From assembly GCA_003575245.1 (NCBI GenBank), contig NMQN01000432.1:1-13522 (forward strand): a DNA stretch of 13,522 bases, read 5' to 3'. Shown in pieces: positions 1 to 7,354 of this stretch. The notes below the pieces were generated by a model, which had not been told where the DNA came from, did not search any database, and saw only the letters and a program-made list of their open reading frames with translations. How positions within the stretch are numbered: the stretch's first letter is position 1; every line of letters begins with the position of its first letter. The stretch is from Candidatus Atribacteria bacterium 1244-E10-H5-B2. GTDB lineage: Bacteria; Atribacterota; JS1; SB-45; 34-128. The position numbers and the translations under genes were made by a program.

Positions 1-177
1 ACAAGATTAATCCAGTATATAGGAAGAGTGCAGAGGAAAAATAAAGGTAAATCAATATCAAAAGTTTATGATTATTATGATCAGTATGTTTCTGTTTTAA
101 ATATAATGTTTCAGAAGAGAAAAAAGATTTATGAGAAATTGGGAATAAAACAAATAAAACCAGATAATAAGGTATAG
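1..177 (+). CDS. C-terminal end of a superfamily 2 (DEAD/DEAH, COG1061-like) helicase, partial
   Basis: Frame 1 is open from the left edge to a TAG at 175-177 and gives 58 residues; the start lies outside the window. Near its beginning it reads QYIGRVQR, which fits helicase motif VI (QxxGRxxR), the arginine-finger motif of superfamily 2 ATPases. The downstream pattern is KVYDYYDQYVSVLNIMFQKR followed by KKIYEKLG. It matches the usual tail of restriction-type ResIII/COG1061 helicases, where motif VI is followed by a YDYxD strand and a basic helix (MFxKRxxxYxxLG). The enzyme would be a DNA-dependent ATPase translocating on nucleic acid. Whether it is a stand-alone repair helicase or part of a defence system cannot be told from the tail. 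The toxin-antitoxin pair that follows has its own promoter. Family assignment is fairly secure; the role is unknown. Confidence 0.75.
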   Translation, partial: TRLIQYIGRVQRKNKGKSISKVYDYYDQYVSVLNIMFQKRKKIYEKLGIKQIKPDNKV

Positions 178-211
178 AAAGTGACAAGAAAAGTAACTGG
201 TACACAATTAT

Positions 212-223
212 ACACAATTGTGT
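212..223. promoter_or_regulatory. Candidate operator palindrome of the toxin-antitoxin operon
   Basis: ACACAATTGTGT is a perfect 12-nt palindrome ending one base before the -35 hexamer of the promoter at 225-253. The half TACACAATT also occurs as a direct repeat at 201-209 and 211-219. Ribbon-helix-helix antitoxins bind short palindromes or tandem boxes as dimers and repress their own operon, so this is a likely autoregulatory site. Binding itself is inference. Confidence 0.55.
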
Positions 224-224
224 C

Positions 225-253
225 TTGACACAAATGTTAAAAACCTGTATATT
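225..253 (+). promoter_or_regulatory. Sigma70-type promoter of the toxin-antitoxin operon
   Basis: A perfect -35 hexamer TTGACA (225-230) is followed by a 17-nt spacer and the -10 hexamer TATATT (248-253), with TG directly before it. Transcription would start near 260, giving a leader of about 14 nt before the antitoxin ATG at 274. This is the best-formed promoter in the window. Confidence 0.8.
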
Positions 254-260
254 TATAGTT

Positions 261-268
261 AGGGGTGA
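261..268 (+). promoter_or_regulatory. Ribosome binding site that sets the antitoxin start
   Basis: AGGGGTGA at 261-268 lies 5 nt before the ATG at 274. The alternative GTG start at 265 lies inside this Shine-Dalgarno sequence and is therefore rejected. Confidence 0.7.
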
Positions 269-273
269 TAAAG

Positions 274-522
274 ATGAACGGCAAAAAAAGCTACACACGA
301 AATAGACTTAGTATCGATATAGATCCTGAAGAGCACCAAAGAATAAAAGTGTTTGCTGTTTTACAGGGGAAGACTATTAGAGAATATGTTTTGGAAAGTA
401 TCCGGGAACGTTTAGATCGGGAATCTGAAGAAAAGCAATTACTGGCAATGACCACTCAAATTAATCCTGTTTTAAAAGAAGTTTGGGATAATAAAAAGGA
501 TGATATTTACAATGAAATATAA
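274..522 (+). CDS. Ribbon-helix-helix antitoxin partnered with a MazF-type toxin
   Basis: This is an 82-residue protein. Residues about 11-47 (strand RLSIDID, then two helices DPEEHQRIKVFAVLQGK and TIREYVLESIRERL) have the shape of a CopG/RHH DNA-binding dimer domain. The C-terminal tail with VWDNKKDDIYNEI resembles the acidic, aromatic toxin-wrapping tails of MazF antitoxins. It would neutralise the toxin encoded next and repress the operon through the palindrome before the promoter. The ATG at 274 is preferred over the GTG at 265 because of the Shine-Dalgarno position. The end overlaps the toxin start by 11 nt if the toxin begins at 512, which implies translational coupling. The RHH fold and TA role are inferred from sequence pattern and context; the exact antitoxin family is not assigned. 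Confidence 0.8.
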   Translation: MNGKKSYTRNRLSIDIDPEEHQRIKVFAVLQGKTIREYVLESIRERLDRESEEKQLLAMTTQINPVLKEVWDNKKDDIYNEI

Positions 523-853
523 ACAAGGGGAGGTAGTCTTGGTAAAAGTTATTTTCTCTGAAAGTTCAGGAGTCAAAAAGCGACCAGCCTTGATTATTAG
601 TGATAAATATTATCATAATCACCGGCAAGAAGTAGTTGTTTCTGCAATTACTAGCAATGTTGATCGACTATTATCTGGGGATACAAAAATACAGGATTGG
701 CAAAAGGGAGGATTGAAATATCCTTCTTTGGTAACCGGGATTATCCAGACAATAAAAACAAATATGATCGAACGAAAATTAGGAAAGCTTTCGGAGAGAG
801 ATTTCTTAGAGACACAAATAAATCTTAAAAAATCATTAGGTTTTTTGGAATGA
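512..853 (+). CDS. mazF: MazF/PemK-family mRNA endoribonuclease toxin
   Basis: This 113-residue protein matches the MazF/PemK fold in length and motifs. It opens with the typical YKQGEVVLV strand. KKRPALIIS contains Arg24, and AITSN contains Thr47; these correspond to the catalytic Arg and Thr/Ser pair of MazF ribonucleases. MazF toxins cleave single-stranded mRNA at short sequence motifs in the cytoplasm when freed from the antitoxin. The ATG at 512 is preferred, with AAGGA at 496-500 upstream and the family's usual N-terminus; the ATG at 500 would add four residues and is possible. The gene overlaps the antitoxin end. Its TGA stop (851-853) lies inside the first REP-like repeat, so the repeat provides the stop codon. 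Both active-site residues are intact, so the toxin is probably functional. Confidence 0.88.
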   Translation: MKYKQGEVVLVKVIFSESSGVKKRPALIISDKYYHNHRQEVVVSAITSNVDRLLSGDTKIQDWQKGGLKYPSLVTGIIQTIKTNMIERKLGKLSERDFLETQINLKKSLGFLE

Positions 854-884
854 CAAGTTTTGTGCCAGGCACCAGACTTGTCAT
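850..884 (-). repeat. REP-like repeat copy 1 (single 35-nt monomer), also a terminator candidate
   Basis: The outer arms ATGACAAGT and ACTTGTCAT are perfectly complementary (9 bp) and enclose the core palindrome GTGCCAGGCAC. Read on the - strand it matches the monomer found in the other five copies, with one change that perfects the stem. TTTTT follows directly (884-888), so on the + strand it could act as a Rho-independent terminator for the toxin-antitoxin operon. Its second to fourth bases are the toxin's TGA stop. Confidence 0.85.
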
Positions 885-910
885 TTTTAATGAAAGGGTG
901 AAAAGTAAAG

Positions 911-2086
911 ATGGAAATAGTTATTGTTGGGGCTGGCCCGATAGGGTGTTATACAGCACAGTTGTTAAAGAAATGCGGGATTAATAGCTTTAGGATAATT
1001 GAAGAACACGATGAGGTAGGCAAGCCAGTAAGATGTGCCGGGATTGTGGGCAAGCCGGTCTTCGAAGATAGTTTAATACCTTTATCGAGAAGTTCTATAT
1101 TAAATCAGATTAATGGGACCTCATTTTTTTACCGGGGAGATAGTTTTAAGATAGAGAGGTCCGGAGTGGCTCTTGTAATTGACCGGGAGAAGTTTGATAA
1201 GGAGCTGAGCCAGGGATTAGAAGTGGAATGTGGGATAAGATTGCTGGAGGTAGAGGAAGAGCAGGATAAGGGGAGCAGGTATAGGCTAAAGACTAATCAG
1301 GGTGATATTTGGGCTGATATAGTTATGGGAGCTGACGGACCGCGGTCCAGGGTGAAAAAGTTTATAGATTCGAAGGGAAATAATAGTAATGGCTATGATG
1401 GTAGTGACAGCCCCGGCCCCGGGGAAACCAATTTTTATAAAGGGGTCCAGTATAGAATAAAATTAGAAGATTTAGAAGGTGAAGTTTTTTCCAGAGAGAT
1501 GACCCGGGTATATATGCGGGAAGGAATCCCTTTTTTTGTGTGGATTATTCCTGAAGGAAATGGAATTATACGATTAGGGGTAATTGCAGAAAATGGACGC
1601 AGAGAGTTAGAGCGAGTGATAGAAGAAGAAGGTATAAAAGGTGAAATTATCGATAGATTAGCCGGGATTATTCCGTTGGGGTTATGCCAGAGTGTTTATA
1701 AAAAGGTAATGGTAGTGGGGGATGCAGCACGGCAGGTAAAACCTTTGACCGGGGGAGGAATTTATTACGGGATGAAGGCGGCCGAGATTCTGGTGGAGTG
1801 TATTCAGGAAGGCATGCTGGCTGAATATGACAAGAGATGGAAGAGTAAATTTGGAAGAGAAATTAAATTTGGACTGTGGGCCAGGAAAGTTTACGAGAGA
1901 TTAAATAAAGGTGAGTACGAATTAAAGAATATTTTCTCGTTGTTTAAAGAGAATGCGGAATTTATCGAGCGGGCGGCAAATTTTGAAAACCATTCTTTAG
2001 TATTTAGGGAGGCATTTAAAAATCCGAAGATATTTATAGGAGCAGGTAAGATTCTTGGCCGAAATATCGGGAAGATATTATTTTAA
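911..2086 (+). CDS. Geranylgeranyl-reductase-family FAD-dependent oxidoreductase
   Basis: This 391-residue flavoprotein has GAGPIG at residues 7-12 (Rossmann loop for the FAD ADP moiety), PVRCAG at 39-44, GADGPRSR at 140-147 and VVGDAARQVKPLTGGG at 268-283 (second FAD contact). FFVWIIP near 208-214 corresponds to the YxWxFP substrate-cavity motif. The order and length match the geranylgeranyl-reductase family (TIGR02032-like). These enzymes hydrogenate isoprenoid chains of archaeal lipids, chlorophyll or menaquinone. The bacterial substrate here is unknown; a polyprenol or quinone chain is possible. AAAGGGTGA (893-901) lies 9 nt before the ATG. The stop is followed by a 41-nt purine-rich gap to rmlA, so the two genes are probably co-transcribed. 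A low-complexity loop near residues 157-171 (many G, S, D, P) is unusual. The family is confident, the function not. Confidence 0.82.
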   Translation: MEIVIVGAGPIGCYTAQLLKKCGINSFRIIEEHDEVGKPVRCAGIVGKPVFEDSLIPLSRSSILNQINGTSFFYRGDSFKIERSGVALVIDREKFDKELSQGLEVECGIRLLEVEEEQDKGSRYRLKTNQGDIWADIVMGADGPRSRVKKFIDSKGNNSNGYDGSDSPGPGETNFYKGVQYRIKLEDLEGEVFSREMTRVYMREGIPFFVWIIPEGNGIIRLGVIAENGRRELERVIEEEGIKGEIIDRLAGIIPLGLCQSVYKKVMVVGDAARQVKPLTGGGIYYGMKAAEILVECIQEGMLAEYDKRWKSKFGREIKFGLWARKVYERLNKGEYELKNIFSLFKENAEFIERAANFENHSLVFREAFKNPKIFIGAGKILGRNIGKILF

Positions 2087-2115
2087 GAGGAATGAGAGGA
2101 AGAGGAATAAGAGGA

Positions 2116-2120
2116 GGAGG
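2116..2120 (+). promoter_or_regulatory. Shine-Dalgarno that sets the TTG start of rmlA
   Basis: GGAGG at 2116-2120 lies 7 nt before TTG at 2128. It falls in a purine-only tract of about 38 nt with several partial AGGA repeats. An ATG at 2092 further upstream would only translate this tract (Arg/Gly-rich), so it is not the true start. Confidence 0.75.
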
Positions 2121-2127
2121 AAGTAAA

Positions 2128-3198
2128 TTGAAATCAATTATTCTTTGTGCCGGAAAAGGCACTCGCCTTAGACCACTAACTCATACGAGTGCTAAACATT
2201 TAATTCCCATTGCTAATAAACCGGTATTATTTTACGCGATAGAGGCAATTAGGGATTGTGAAATAAAAGACATTGGGATAATTGTTGGGGAGACAGGGGA
2301 GGATATAAGGAGTGAACTCAAAGAGGGTAGTAAATGGGGAGTGAATATTTCTTATATCGAACAGAAAGAAGCCCTGGGGTTGGCTCATGCGGTATCAGTG
2401 GCGCGTGATTTTTTGGGAGAAGATAAATTTTTAATGTATTTAGGGGATAACCTTCTGAAAAATGGAATAGAAAACTATGCCAATAAATTTATTCAAGGAA
2501 ATTATAATACCTTTGTGTTATTGACTGAAGTGGATAATCCGAAGCAATTCGGCGTGGCTGAGGTGGAAGGGGGAAGAGTAGTACGGGTAGTGGAAAAACC
2601 TAAAGAACCAGTAAGCGATTTGGCTTTAATAGGAGTCTATTTTTTTGATAAAAATGTTCATCAGGCTATTGAAAGTATAAAACCTTCTGCCCGGGGGGAA
2701 TTAGAGATTACCGATGCCATTCAGTGGATGATCGATAAGGGCTATAAAGTTGGAGCTGAAGTTATTGAGGGTTGGTGGAAAGATACAGGCAAGCCAGATG
2801 ATATTTTAGAAGCCAATCGTTTAATTTTAGAAGATATTGAGAGAGATGTTGGTGGGGCGAAAGTGGTGGACGAGGTCTCCCAGATTTCAGGAAGAGTAAA
2901 AATCGGAAAAGGGTCAGAGATTATAAATTCTAAGATATTAGGGCCAGTGATAATTGGGAATAAGGTGAAGGTGGTTGATTCCTATATAGGTCCTTTTACT
3001 AGCCTTTCTGATGGAGTAGAAATAAAAAAGGCTGAAATTGAGTATAGTGTGGTATTAGAGAATACTAAGATTGAGAACATAAAAAGGCGAATGCAAAAAT
3101 GTCTAATTGGGAAAGGCGTGAAAATTTACCATTCTAAAGACCTCCCCCGAATATACGAATTCATCTTAGGCGATCACAGCAAAGTTGGATTAATTTAA
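2128..3198 (+). CDS. rmlA: Glucose-1-phosphate thymidylyltransferase, long form
   Basis: RmlA joins dTTP and glucose-1-phosphate to give dTDP-glucose and pyrophosphate, the entry step to dTDP-rhamnose and other deoxysugars. From the TTG start the protein has 356 residues, the usual size of the long RmlA family. The nucleotide-binding signature GKGTRLRPLT is at residues 9-18, with SAKHLIPIANKP at 21-32, GLAHAV at 84-89 and the Mg-binding Asp of YLGDN at 104-108. GWWKDTGKPDD follows in the second half. Residues from about 255 on (VKIGKG, ILGPVIIG, SYIGPF) carry hexapeptide-like repeats of a left-handed beta-helix, which the short RmlA form lacks. The gene follows the GG-reductase-like gene on the same strand and ends just before REP copy 2, opposite a convergent gene. 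No rmlB, rmlC or rmlD is present here, so the final sugar is unknown. Confidence 0.88.
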   Translation: MKSIILCAGKGTRLRPLTHTSAKHLIPIANKPVLFYAIEAIRDCEIKDIGIIVGETGEDIRSELKEGSKWGVNISYIEQKEALGLAHAVSVARDFLGEDKFLMYLGDNLLKNGIENYANKFIQGNYNTFVLLTEVDNPKQFGVAEVEGGRVVRVVEKPKEPVSDLALIGVYFFDKNVHQAIESIKPSARGELEITDAIQWMIDKGYKVGAEVIEGWWKDTGKPDDILEANRLILEDIERDVGGAKVVDEVSQISGRVKIGKGSEIINSKILGPVIIGNKVKVVDSYIGPFTSLSDGVEIKKAEIEYSVVLENTKIENIKRRMQKCLIGKGVKIYHSKDLPRIYEFILGDHSKVGLI

Positions 3199-3201
3199 TG
3201 A

Positions 3202-3273
3202 ATGACAAGTTTTGTGCCAGGCACAAAACTTTACACTTATGACAAATCTGGTGCCTGGCACAAAACTTGTCAT
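3202..3273. repeat. REP-like repeat copy 2 (72-nt doublet) between convergent genes
   Basis: Two monomers lie back to back. The outer 23-nt arms 3202-3224 and 3251-3273 are exact inverted copies, separated by 26 nt. Each arm holds the core palindrome GTGCC(A/T)GGCAC. The second half, 3239-3273, is a canonical 35-nt monomer. The element starts 4 nt after the rmlA stop and ends 1 nt before the stop codon of the opposite gene, so it may form a strong RNA hairpin ending both transcripts. Confidence 0.88.
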
Positions 3274-3274
3274 C

Positions 3275-6200
3275 TTAGAAAGAAGTGCCTAAGGTGATGT
3301 AGATATCATATCCTTTGGGGTCGGTCAGGGCTTTGGCTACCCCTAATCTTAAGGTAAAAGGAGAGTCGTATTTGTAATTAAAGTCTGCTTTTAGTTCTGC
3401 TCCGATACTGGATTTAAAATCCTGCCAGATGGAATTAATTTCATTATTTTCATTGGTTGTATTTGTATTTATACTGGCGCTTTCCCAGGCATTTCCAATA
3501 TCGATAAAGAAGACACCAGAAAGTCTTTCTAAGAAGATGGAGAGGGAGCCAAGTTTAAGACTGTGCTCGATGTTGGCCAGAGGAAAGCGATATTCTAAGC
3601 TGGTTAATATAAGATTGTTTCCTTCGAGGGTGCCAGGTTTATATCCCCGCAAAGAGAAGGTGTTCACATCAGTATTACTTAGATTATCCGCTGAATAATT
3701 ACCTCCCAATTTAAACTTTTCCATTTCTAAACCGAGGTCCATTATGTTAGGGCTGCTAAAGCCAGCTACCAGGCGAAGGGCCAGGACCTGATAGAGGGAT
3801 GGAAGAGGAATAAACTTCCTGCCATCAAATATTAATTTATCAAAAGTATAATCACTACCTAAGGCTTTATCGGCGTGTTCATAGGTCAAAGAGAAGGAGT
3901 TGCCTAGTTCGGGGCTGATAGAGAATCCATATTTTTCTGCATCAGAGTAGGAGTAGCCTAATATCAGGCTACTGATTTTCTCCTGGTTAGTATTTAAAGG
4001 AGATGGTGTGTTAGTAGTTGATGATTTTTCATATTGATAACCGAGAGAAAAGATTTGTCTGTAAGAGCGCGAATTTGTAGCGGAGGCAGTATGTCCTTCA
4101 AGTGGGAAATAAATATTTATACCGGTCTTTCCTTCTTCCCACCAGGAGGTCGGGGAGTTTAAAATAGCATTTCCAGATAGATGAAGATTGATAATAGGTA
4201 CGTGGCTATAATTATAATAATTGAAGTTGTAATTTAGGTTATTATTAAGCAGTCCATAAGTAATAGTTAAAGGAAAGGAAGAGAATCCCAGTACATCTTC
4301 TAATTTAGTAGAAAAGCCAATTCCCAAGTCGTTTTCGGTAAGCTGGGCAGCGGGAATCCAATAGGTAGGTGGCCAGAAAGAAGTAAAGGGATAATAGGGA
4401 TGGACAGGATAATTACTTTTTAAAGAATTGGTTAGATTTTTTAATTGCTCTGTCTGTTGATGAGGGGTTTGCTGTTCTATGTCTACGTTAATTGAGGGTT
4501 CAACATATTCTGTTTCTGTCCATTTATCGGAGTCTACTTCCATAAGATGTAGTTCATATCCGGTGGCGTGATATTCAATGTAAGCCAATTTTTTACCATC
4601 AGGAGAGAGGGCAGGCTGGAAAGCCCCGCTTAATACATTAGTTACTTGATATAATTTTTTATCGGGTAAGGAAAAGGCAAAGATATTGTAGATGCCAGTG
4701 CGGTCAGAGGAGAAGAAGAGATACTGGCCATCGGGAGACCAGCAAGGGCTAAGGTCAATTGATTTATCTTGATAGATAGGCTGGAGAGTAGGAGTGCCGA
4801 TATTGCTAGAATCAAGATTTAAGATATATATATCCTGATAACCCTGGCGCCAGGCGGAAAAGGCTATCATGTTTCCATTAGGAGACCAGGAGGGTTGATA
4901 TAATTGGGTGCCATCTCGAAAGTCTGTTAAATAAGTAATACTCTTTTTTGTAACTGGTGGAACAGCAAAGGAAGAGGAAGTTTGATCAGGGATTGAATTT
5001 AAATTAATTAGGGCTAAATTATTTGTTCCTGATTGATTAATTACTGCAACGATTTGAGGATTATCTAGGTCAGGTGACCAGCTGGGATCGCGAGCCCGCA
5101 GCCCTTCGGAAAGGCGGGTCTCTTTTTCTGTTTTCAAATTAAATAAATAAAGGTCATAAAATTTATAAAATCGCTCATAATCGCCTAATTTAGCATAGAT
5201 TATTTTAGAACTATCAGGAGATATGCTAAAAAAAGAATCCCGCCCATAGGTCCTTTTAATCAGGGGTTGGGTCTGGTTTTTAGTAGAACGGGGAGTAAAA
5301 GGAAGGGAAGGACTTAAGGGGTCGATAGTTTGAATAGATGGATAGGAATGGGGTGTAGAAACTCTGGCTACTATCTTATCTCCATCGGAGGTAGAAATCC
5401 AGCGTGGGTAATCGACCCAATAATTGTATTTAGTTAATTGCTGAGAAGGTGTGAGTTTTTTTTGAGAGAGAATTTTTTGAGCTTGGGATTGATATTTTTC
5501 TTTTAAGTAATCTTTCCAGTTTTGATATAATTCATCCAGGTCCAGGCCTATCGCCCTTTTTATGGCATAGTTAAACCCTAAATAGGGATATTCACAGAAT
5601 ATTTCACTCAAGGTAATTACTTTATCTTCCCCGTATTTTTGAGTCATAAAATGGATAAGGGATTGGCCATATATATAAGGTGCGGTACCGTTAGGCCAGG
5701 AAGTAAGATAATAACCATTTATCTGGTCCAGGGTATTAAACCGGTCTTCTAGGGCGGCCATGCGAAGATACATATCGTAGCGAGAATCTATCCCCCTGCC
5801 TCCGGCGGTAAATTTAGTTTCATTGTAAACAGCTAATCCTTCAGTCGACCAGATGGGCTGGAGGGCATTGGGAGCGAGTATCTGACCGAATAGAGCGCGC
5901 AGGGCAGTAGTGGGGCCGGCGGTCATCTCAAAATGGGCCAGATGGGTGTATTCGTGAGTGATTACCATTTTGAGCCAGCTTTTAAATTTCATATCAAAGG
6001 ATTTGGCAGTGGGGGCGGTGAGTGAAAGGCGAATCACTCTATGAGGGAAATAAGAGGCAAAACCCAGTTTATGATCAGAAAAATCTTCCATAATTATGGC
6101 TATCTTTTGCAGGTGATGATGCTTGGATGGGCCAAGCTGATCATTAACCTGTTGGTAGGTTTCTTCGGCAATATCAGCCACCTCTTGAGCTAATTGCTCA

Positions 6201-6388
6201 TTATTGTAACTGAAATCTTCATTATTTTGTTCATTGTTTTGCAGTTTAGAAAAATAGACTGAAAAATGAGGGCTTTCCAAGACCTGCCAATTTAAGCCGG
6301 GGTCATAGCGAACAGCCACCACACTAGCTGCAGCATGAAGAATAATTAGTGAGATTATTATAATAAAAAAAATTACATTTTTTCTCAT
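3275..6388 (-). CDS. Exported fusion of zinc-peptidase domain, TolB-like propeller and Omp85-type outer-membrane barrel
   Basis: The protein has 1037 residues. Residues 1 to about 25 form a signal peptide (MRKN, a run of Ile/Phe/Leu, then HAAASVVA). HEYTH at 145-149 and WSTEGLAVY around Glu183 give a gluzincin-type HExxH...E zinc site. Residues about 330-625 carry PD40/TolB-like propeller blades (ISPDSSKIIY, PSWSPNGNMIAFS, PCWSPDGQYLFFSSD, PALSPDGKKLAY). From about 685 to the end the sequence is barrel-like, with SLRGYKPG near 911-918 matching the Omp85 VRGF/Y motif, EYRFPL after it, and a terminal Phe, the usual barrel-assembly signal. The peptidase and propeller would lie in the periplasm, the barrel in the outer membrane. 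The ATG at 6388 is chosen: the upstream ATG at 6481 lies in a REP repeat and would bury the signal peptide. AGGT sits 9 nt before 6388. Substrate is unknown. Confidence 0.82.
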   Translation of the reverse strand: MRKNVIFFIIIISLIILHAAASVVAVRYDPGLNWQVLESPHFSVYFSKLQNNEQNNEDFSYNNEQLAQEVADIAEETYQQVNDQLGPSKHHHLQKIAIIMEDFSDHKLGFASYFPHRVIRLSLTAPTAKSFDMKFKSWLKMVITHEYTHLAHFEMTAGPTTALRALFGQILAPNALQPIWSTEGLAVYNETKFTAGGRGIDSRYDMYLRMAALEDRFNTLDQINGYYLTSWPNGTAPYIYGQSLIHFMTQKYGEDKVITLSEIFCEYPYLGFNYAIKRAIGLDLDELYQNWKDYLKEKYQSQAQKILSQKKLTPSQQLTKYNYWVDYPRWISTSDGDKIVARVSTPHSYPSIQTIDPLSPSLPFTPRSTKNQTQPLIKRTYGRDSFFSISPDSSKIIYAKLGDYERFYKFYDLYLFNLKTEKETRLSEGLRARDPSWSPDLDNPQIVAVINQSGTNNLALINLNSIPDQTSSSFAVPPVTKKSITYLTDFRDGTQLYQPSWSPNGNMIAFSAWRQGYQDIYILNLDSSNIGTPTLQPIYQDKSIDLSPCWSPDGQYLFFSSDRTGIYNIFAFSLPDKKLYQVTNVLSGAFQPALSPDGKKLAYIEYHATGYELHLMEVDSDKWTETEYVEPSINVDIEQQTPHQQTEQLKNLTNSLKSNYPVHPYYPFTSFWPPTYWIPAAQLTENDLGIGFSTKLEDVLGFSSFPLTITYGLLNNNLNYNFNYYNYSHVPIINLHLSGNAILNSPTSWWEEGKTGINIYFPLEGHTASATNSRSYRQIFSLGYQYEKSSTTNTPSPLNTNQEKISSLILGYSYSDAEKYGFSISPELGNSFSLTYEHADKALGSDYTFDKLIFDGRKFIPLPSLYQVLALRLVAGFSSPNIMDLGLEMEKFKLGGNYSADNLSNTDVNTFSLRGYKPGTLEGNNLILTSLEYRFPLANIEHSLKLGSLSIFLERLSGVFFIDIGNAWESASINTNTTNENNEINSIWQDFKSSIGAELKADFNYKYDSPFTLRLGVAKALTDPKGYDIYITLGTSF

Positions 6389-6409
6389 ATTTATTATACC
6401 TATATATTT

Positions 6410-6481
6410 ATGACAAGTTTTGTGCCAGGCACCAGATTTGTCATAAATGTAAAATCTGGTGCCTGGCACAAAACTTGTCAT
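6410..6481. repeat. REP-like repeat copy 3 (72-nt doublet), abutting the RAYT stop codon
   Basis: Same 23-nt outer arms as copy 2 (6410-6432 and 6459-6481, exact inverted copies) around a 26-nt middle. That middle is inverted relative to copy 2. The canonical 35-nt monomer is 6410-6444 on the - strand. CAGATTT and AAATCTG inside the middle extend the pairing potential. The element touches the transposase stop codon (TTA at 6482-6484 on +) and ends 21 nt before the start of the next gene on the - strand. Confidence 0.88.
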
Positions 6482-7345
6482 TTATGATAACAAAGAAATT
6501 TTAATGTTACTTAACCATAGACTGAAAAGGGAATCAGATTCTATATTCTTTTGCATTTTATTATTTATATTTAGAACAGACTGTCTGGTGATATGAAAAA
6601 GACGAGCTATTTCGGTTATTTTATATCCTTCTTTTACCAGGACGAAAATCAATAAATTTCTCAAATTTTTATTGGCATTGATATCGCCAAAATATTTATT
6701 AGCTTTTGTTAATATATAATCTATGTTTTTAGGTAAAGTACTTTGGTTAAAATTTGTTATTTCATTCAAAAGTATATCGATTTTTTTGTTCTTTTCAAAA
6801 GAATTTTTTTTGATGAAATTAATAAATTCGTTGGTGCTTATTTCACAAAGCTGGAGAAATTCAGTTATTTTTAGCCAGGGAGGTGCATCTTTTTGCGAGA
6901 TGAAATAGCGAAAGCTCCCCCATTTATATTTTTCAGGCTCAGAAGCATCTACCATTCCTGCTTCAACTGGATTTAGATTAATGTAAGAGGAAATATTAAG
7001 TAAATACTGAAAATTTAAAATAAGGTAACTTTTATATCTATCTTGGAAGAGATGTCCTTTACGCATATGTTTATAATTAAACCAGTGGGCATAAGAGGAA
7101 TTTAAAAACTGCATGGCCTGGGAGAGATTTGCTTCTTCTGTCTTTAAAAGAAGGTGAAAGTGAGTATCCATTAGTACATAGGAAAATAGGTGAGCTTTGT
7201 GAAAGTTAACCATTTTTTGTAGAAGCTGTAGAAATTTATTTTTATCTACATCATCAGTAAAGATATCTATTCCGTCAATCCCCTTAATAATGATATGATA
7301 AATAGCTCCTTCGTGTTCTATTTCTGTTCTATTTCTTCTTCCCAT
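6482..7345 (-). CDS. REP-associated tyrosine transposase (RAYT), Y1/HUH family
   Basis: This 287-residue protein belongs to the Y1 transposase family, single-strand DNA nucleases that join covalently to DNA through one tyrosine. The HUH pair is His62 and His64 in DTHFHLLL. GHLFQDRYKSYL at 97-108 and SYINLNPVEAG at 120-130 are typical of RAYTs. Aligned by the NPV motif to E. coli TnpA-REP (catalytic Tyr115 in DYIYINPV), the nucleophile is Tyr121. Residues about 140-287 form a C-terminal extension with a helix-turn-helix (ITEIARLFHITRQSVLNI), as in RAYT groups with a DnaA-C-like domain. Active-site residues are intact and the frame is unbroken. REP-like copies lie directly after its stop and 48 nt before its start, in opposite orientation, so these repeats are its probable substrates. 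No clear Shine-Dalgarno is present; see the promoter at 7355-7383. Confidence 0.88.
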   Translation of the reverse strand: MGRRNRTEIEHEGAIYHIIIKGIDGIDIFTDDVDKNKFLQLLQKMVNFHKAHLFSYVLMDTHFHLLLKTEEANLSQAMQFLNSSYAHWFNYKHMRKGHLFQDRYKSYLILNFQYLLNISSYINLNPVEAGMVDASEPEKYKWGSFRYFISQKDAPPWLKITEFLQLCEISTNEFINFIKKNSFEKNKKIDILLNEITNFNQSTLPKNIDYILTKANKYFGDINANKNLRNLLIFVLVKEGYKITEIARLFHITRQSVLNINNKMQKNIESDSLFSLWLSNIKISLLS

Positions 7346-7354
7346 AATGGTTAA

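Noticed and set aside
2092..2127. ATG at 2092 as the rmlA start
   Set aside because: It would translate the purine tract into an Arg/Gly-rich tail and place the GGAGG inside the gene; the TTG at 2128 gives the family's usual N-terminus and length.
3429..3698. Plus-strand ORF of 89 codons
   Set aside because: It lies wholly inside the barrel-coding part of the - strand fusion gene, has no recognisable domain and is a reading-frame shadow.
6723..6908. Plus-strand ORF of 61 codons
   Set aside because: It is antisense to the C-terminal part of the intact RAYT gene and has no features of its own.
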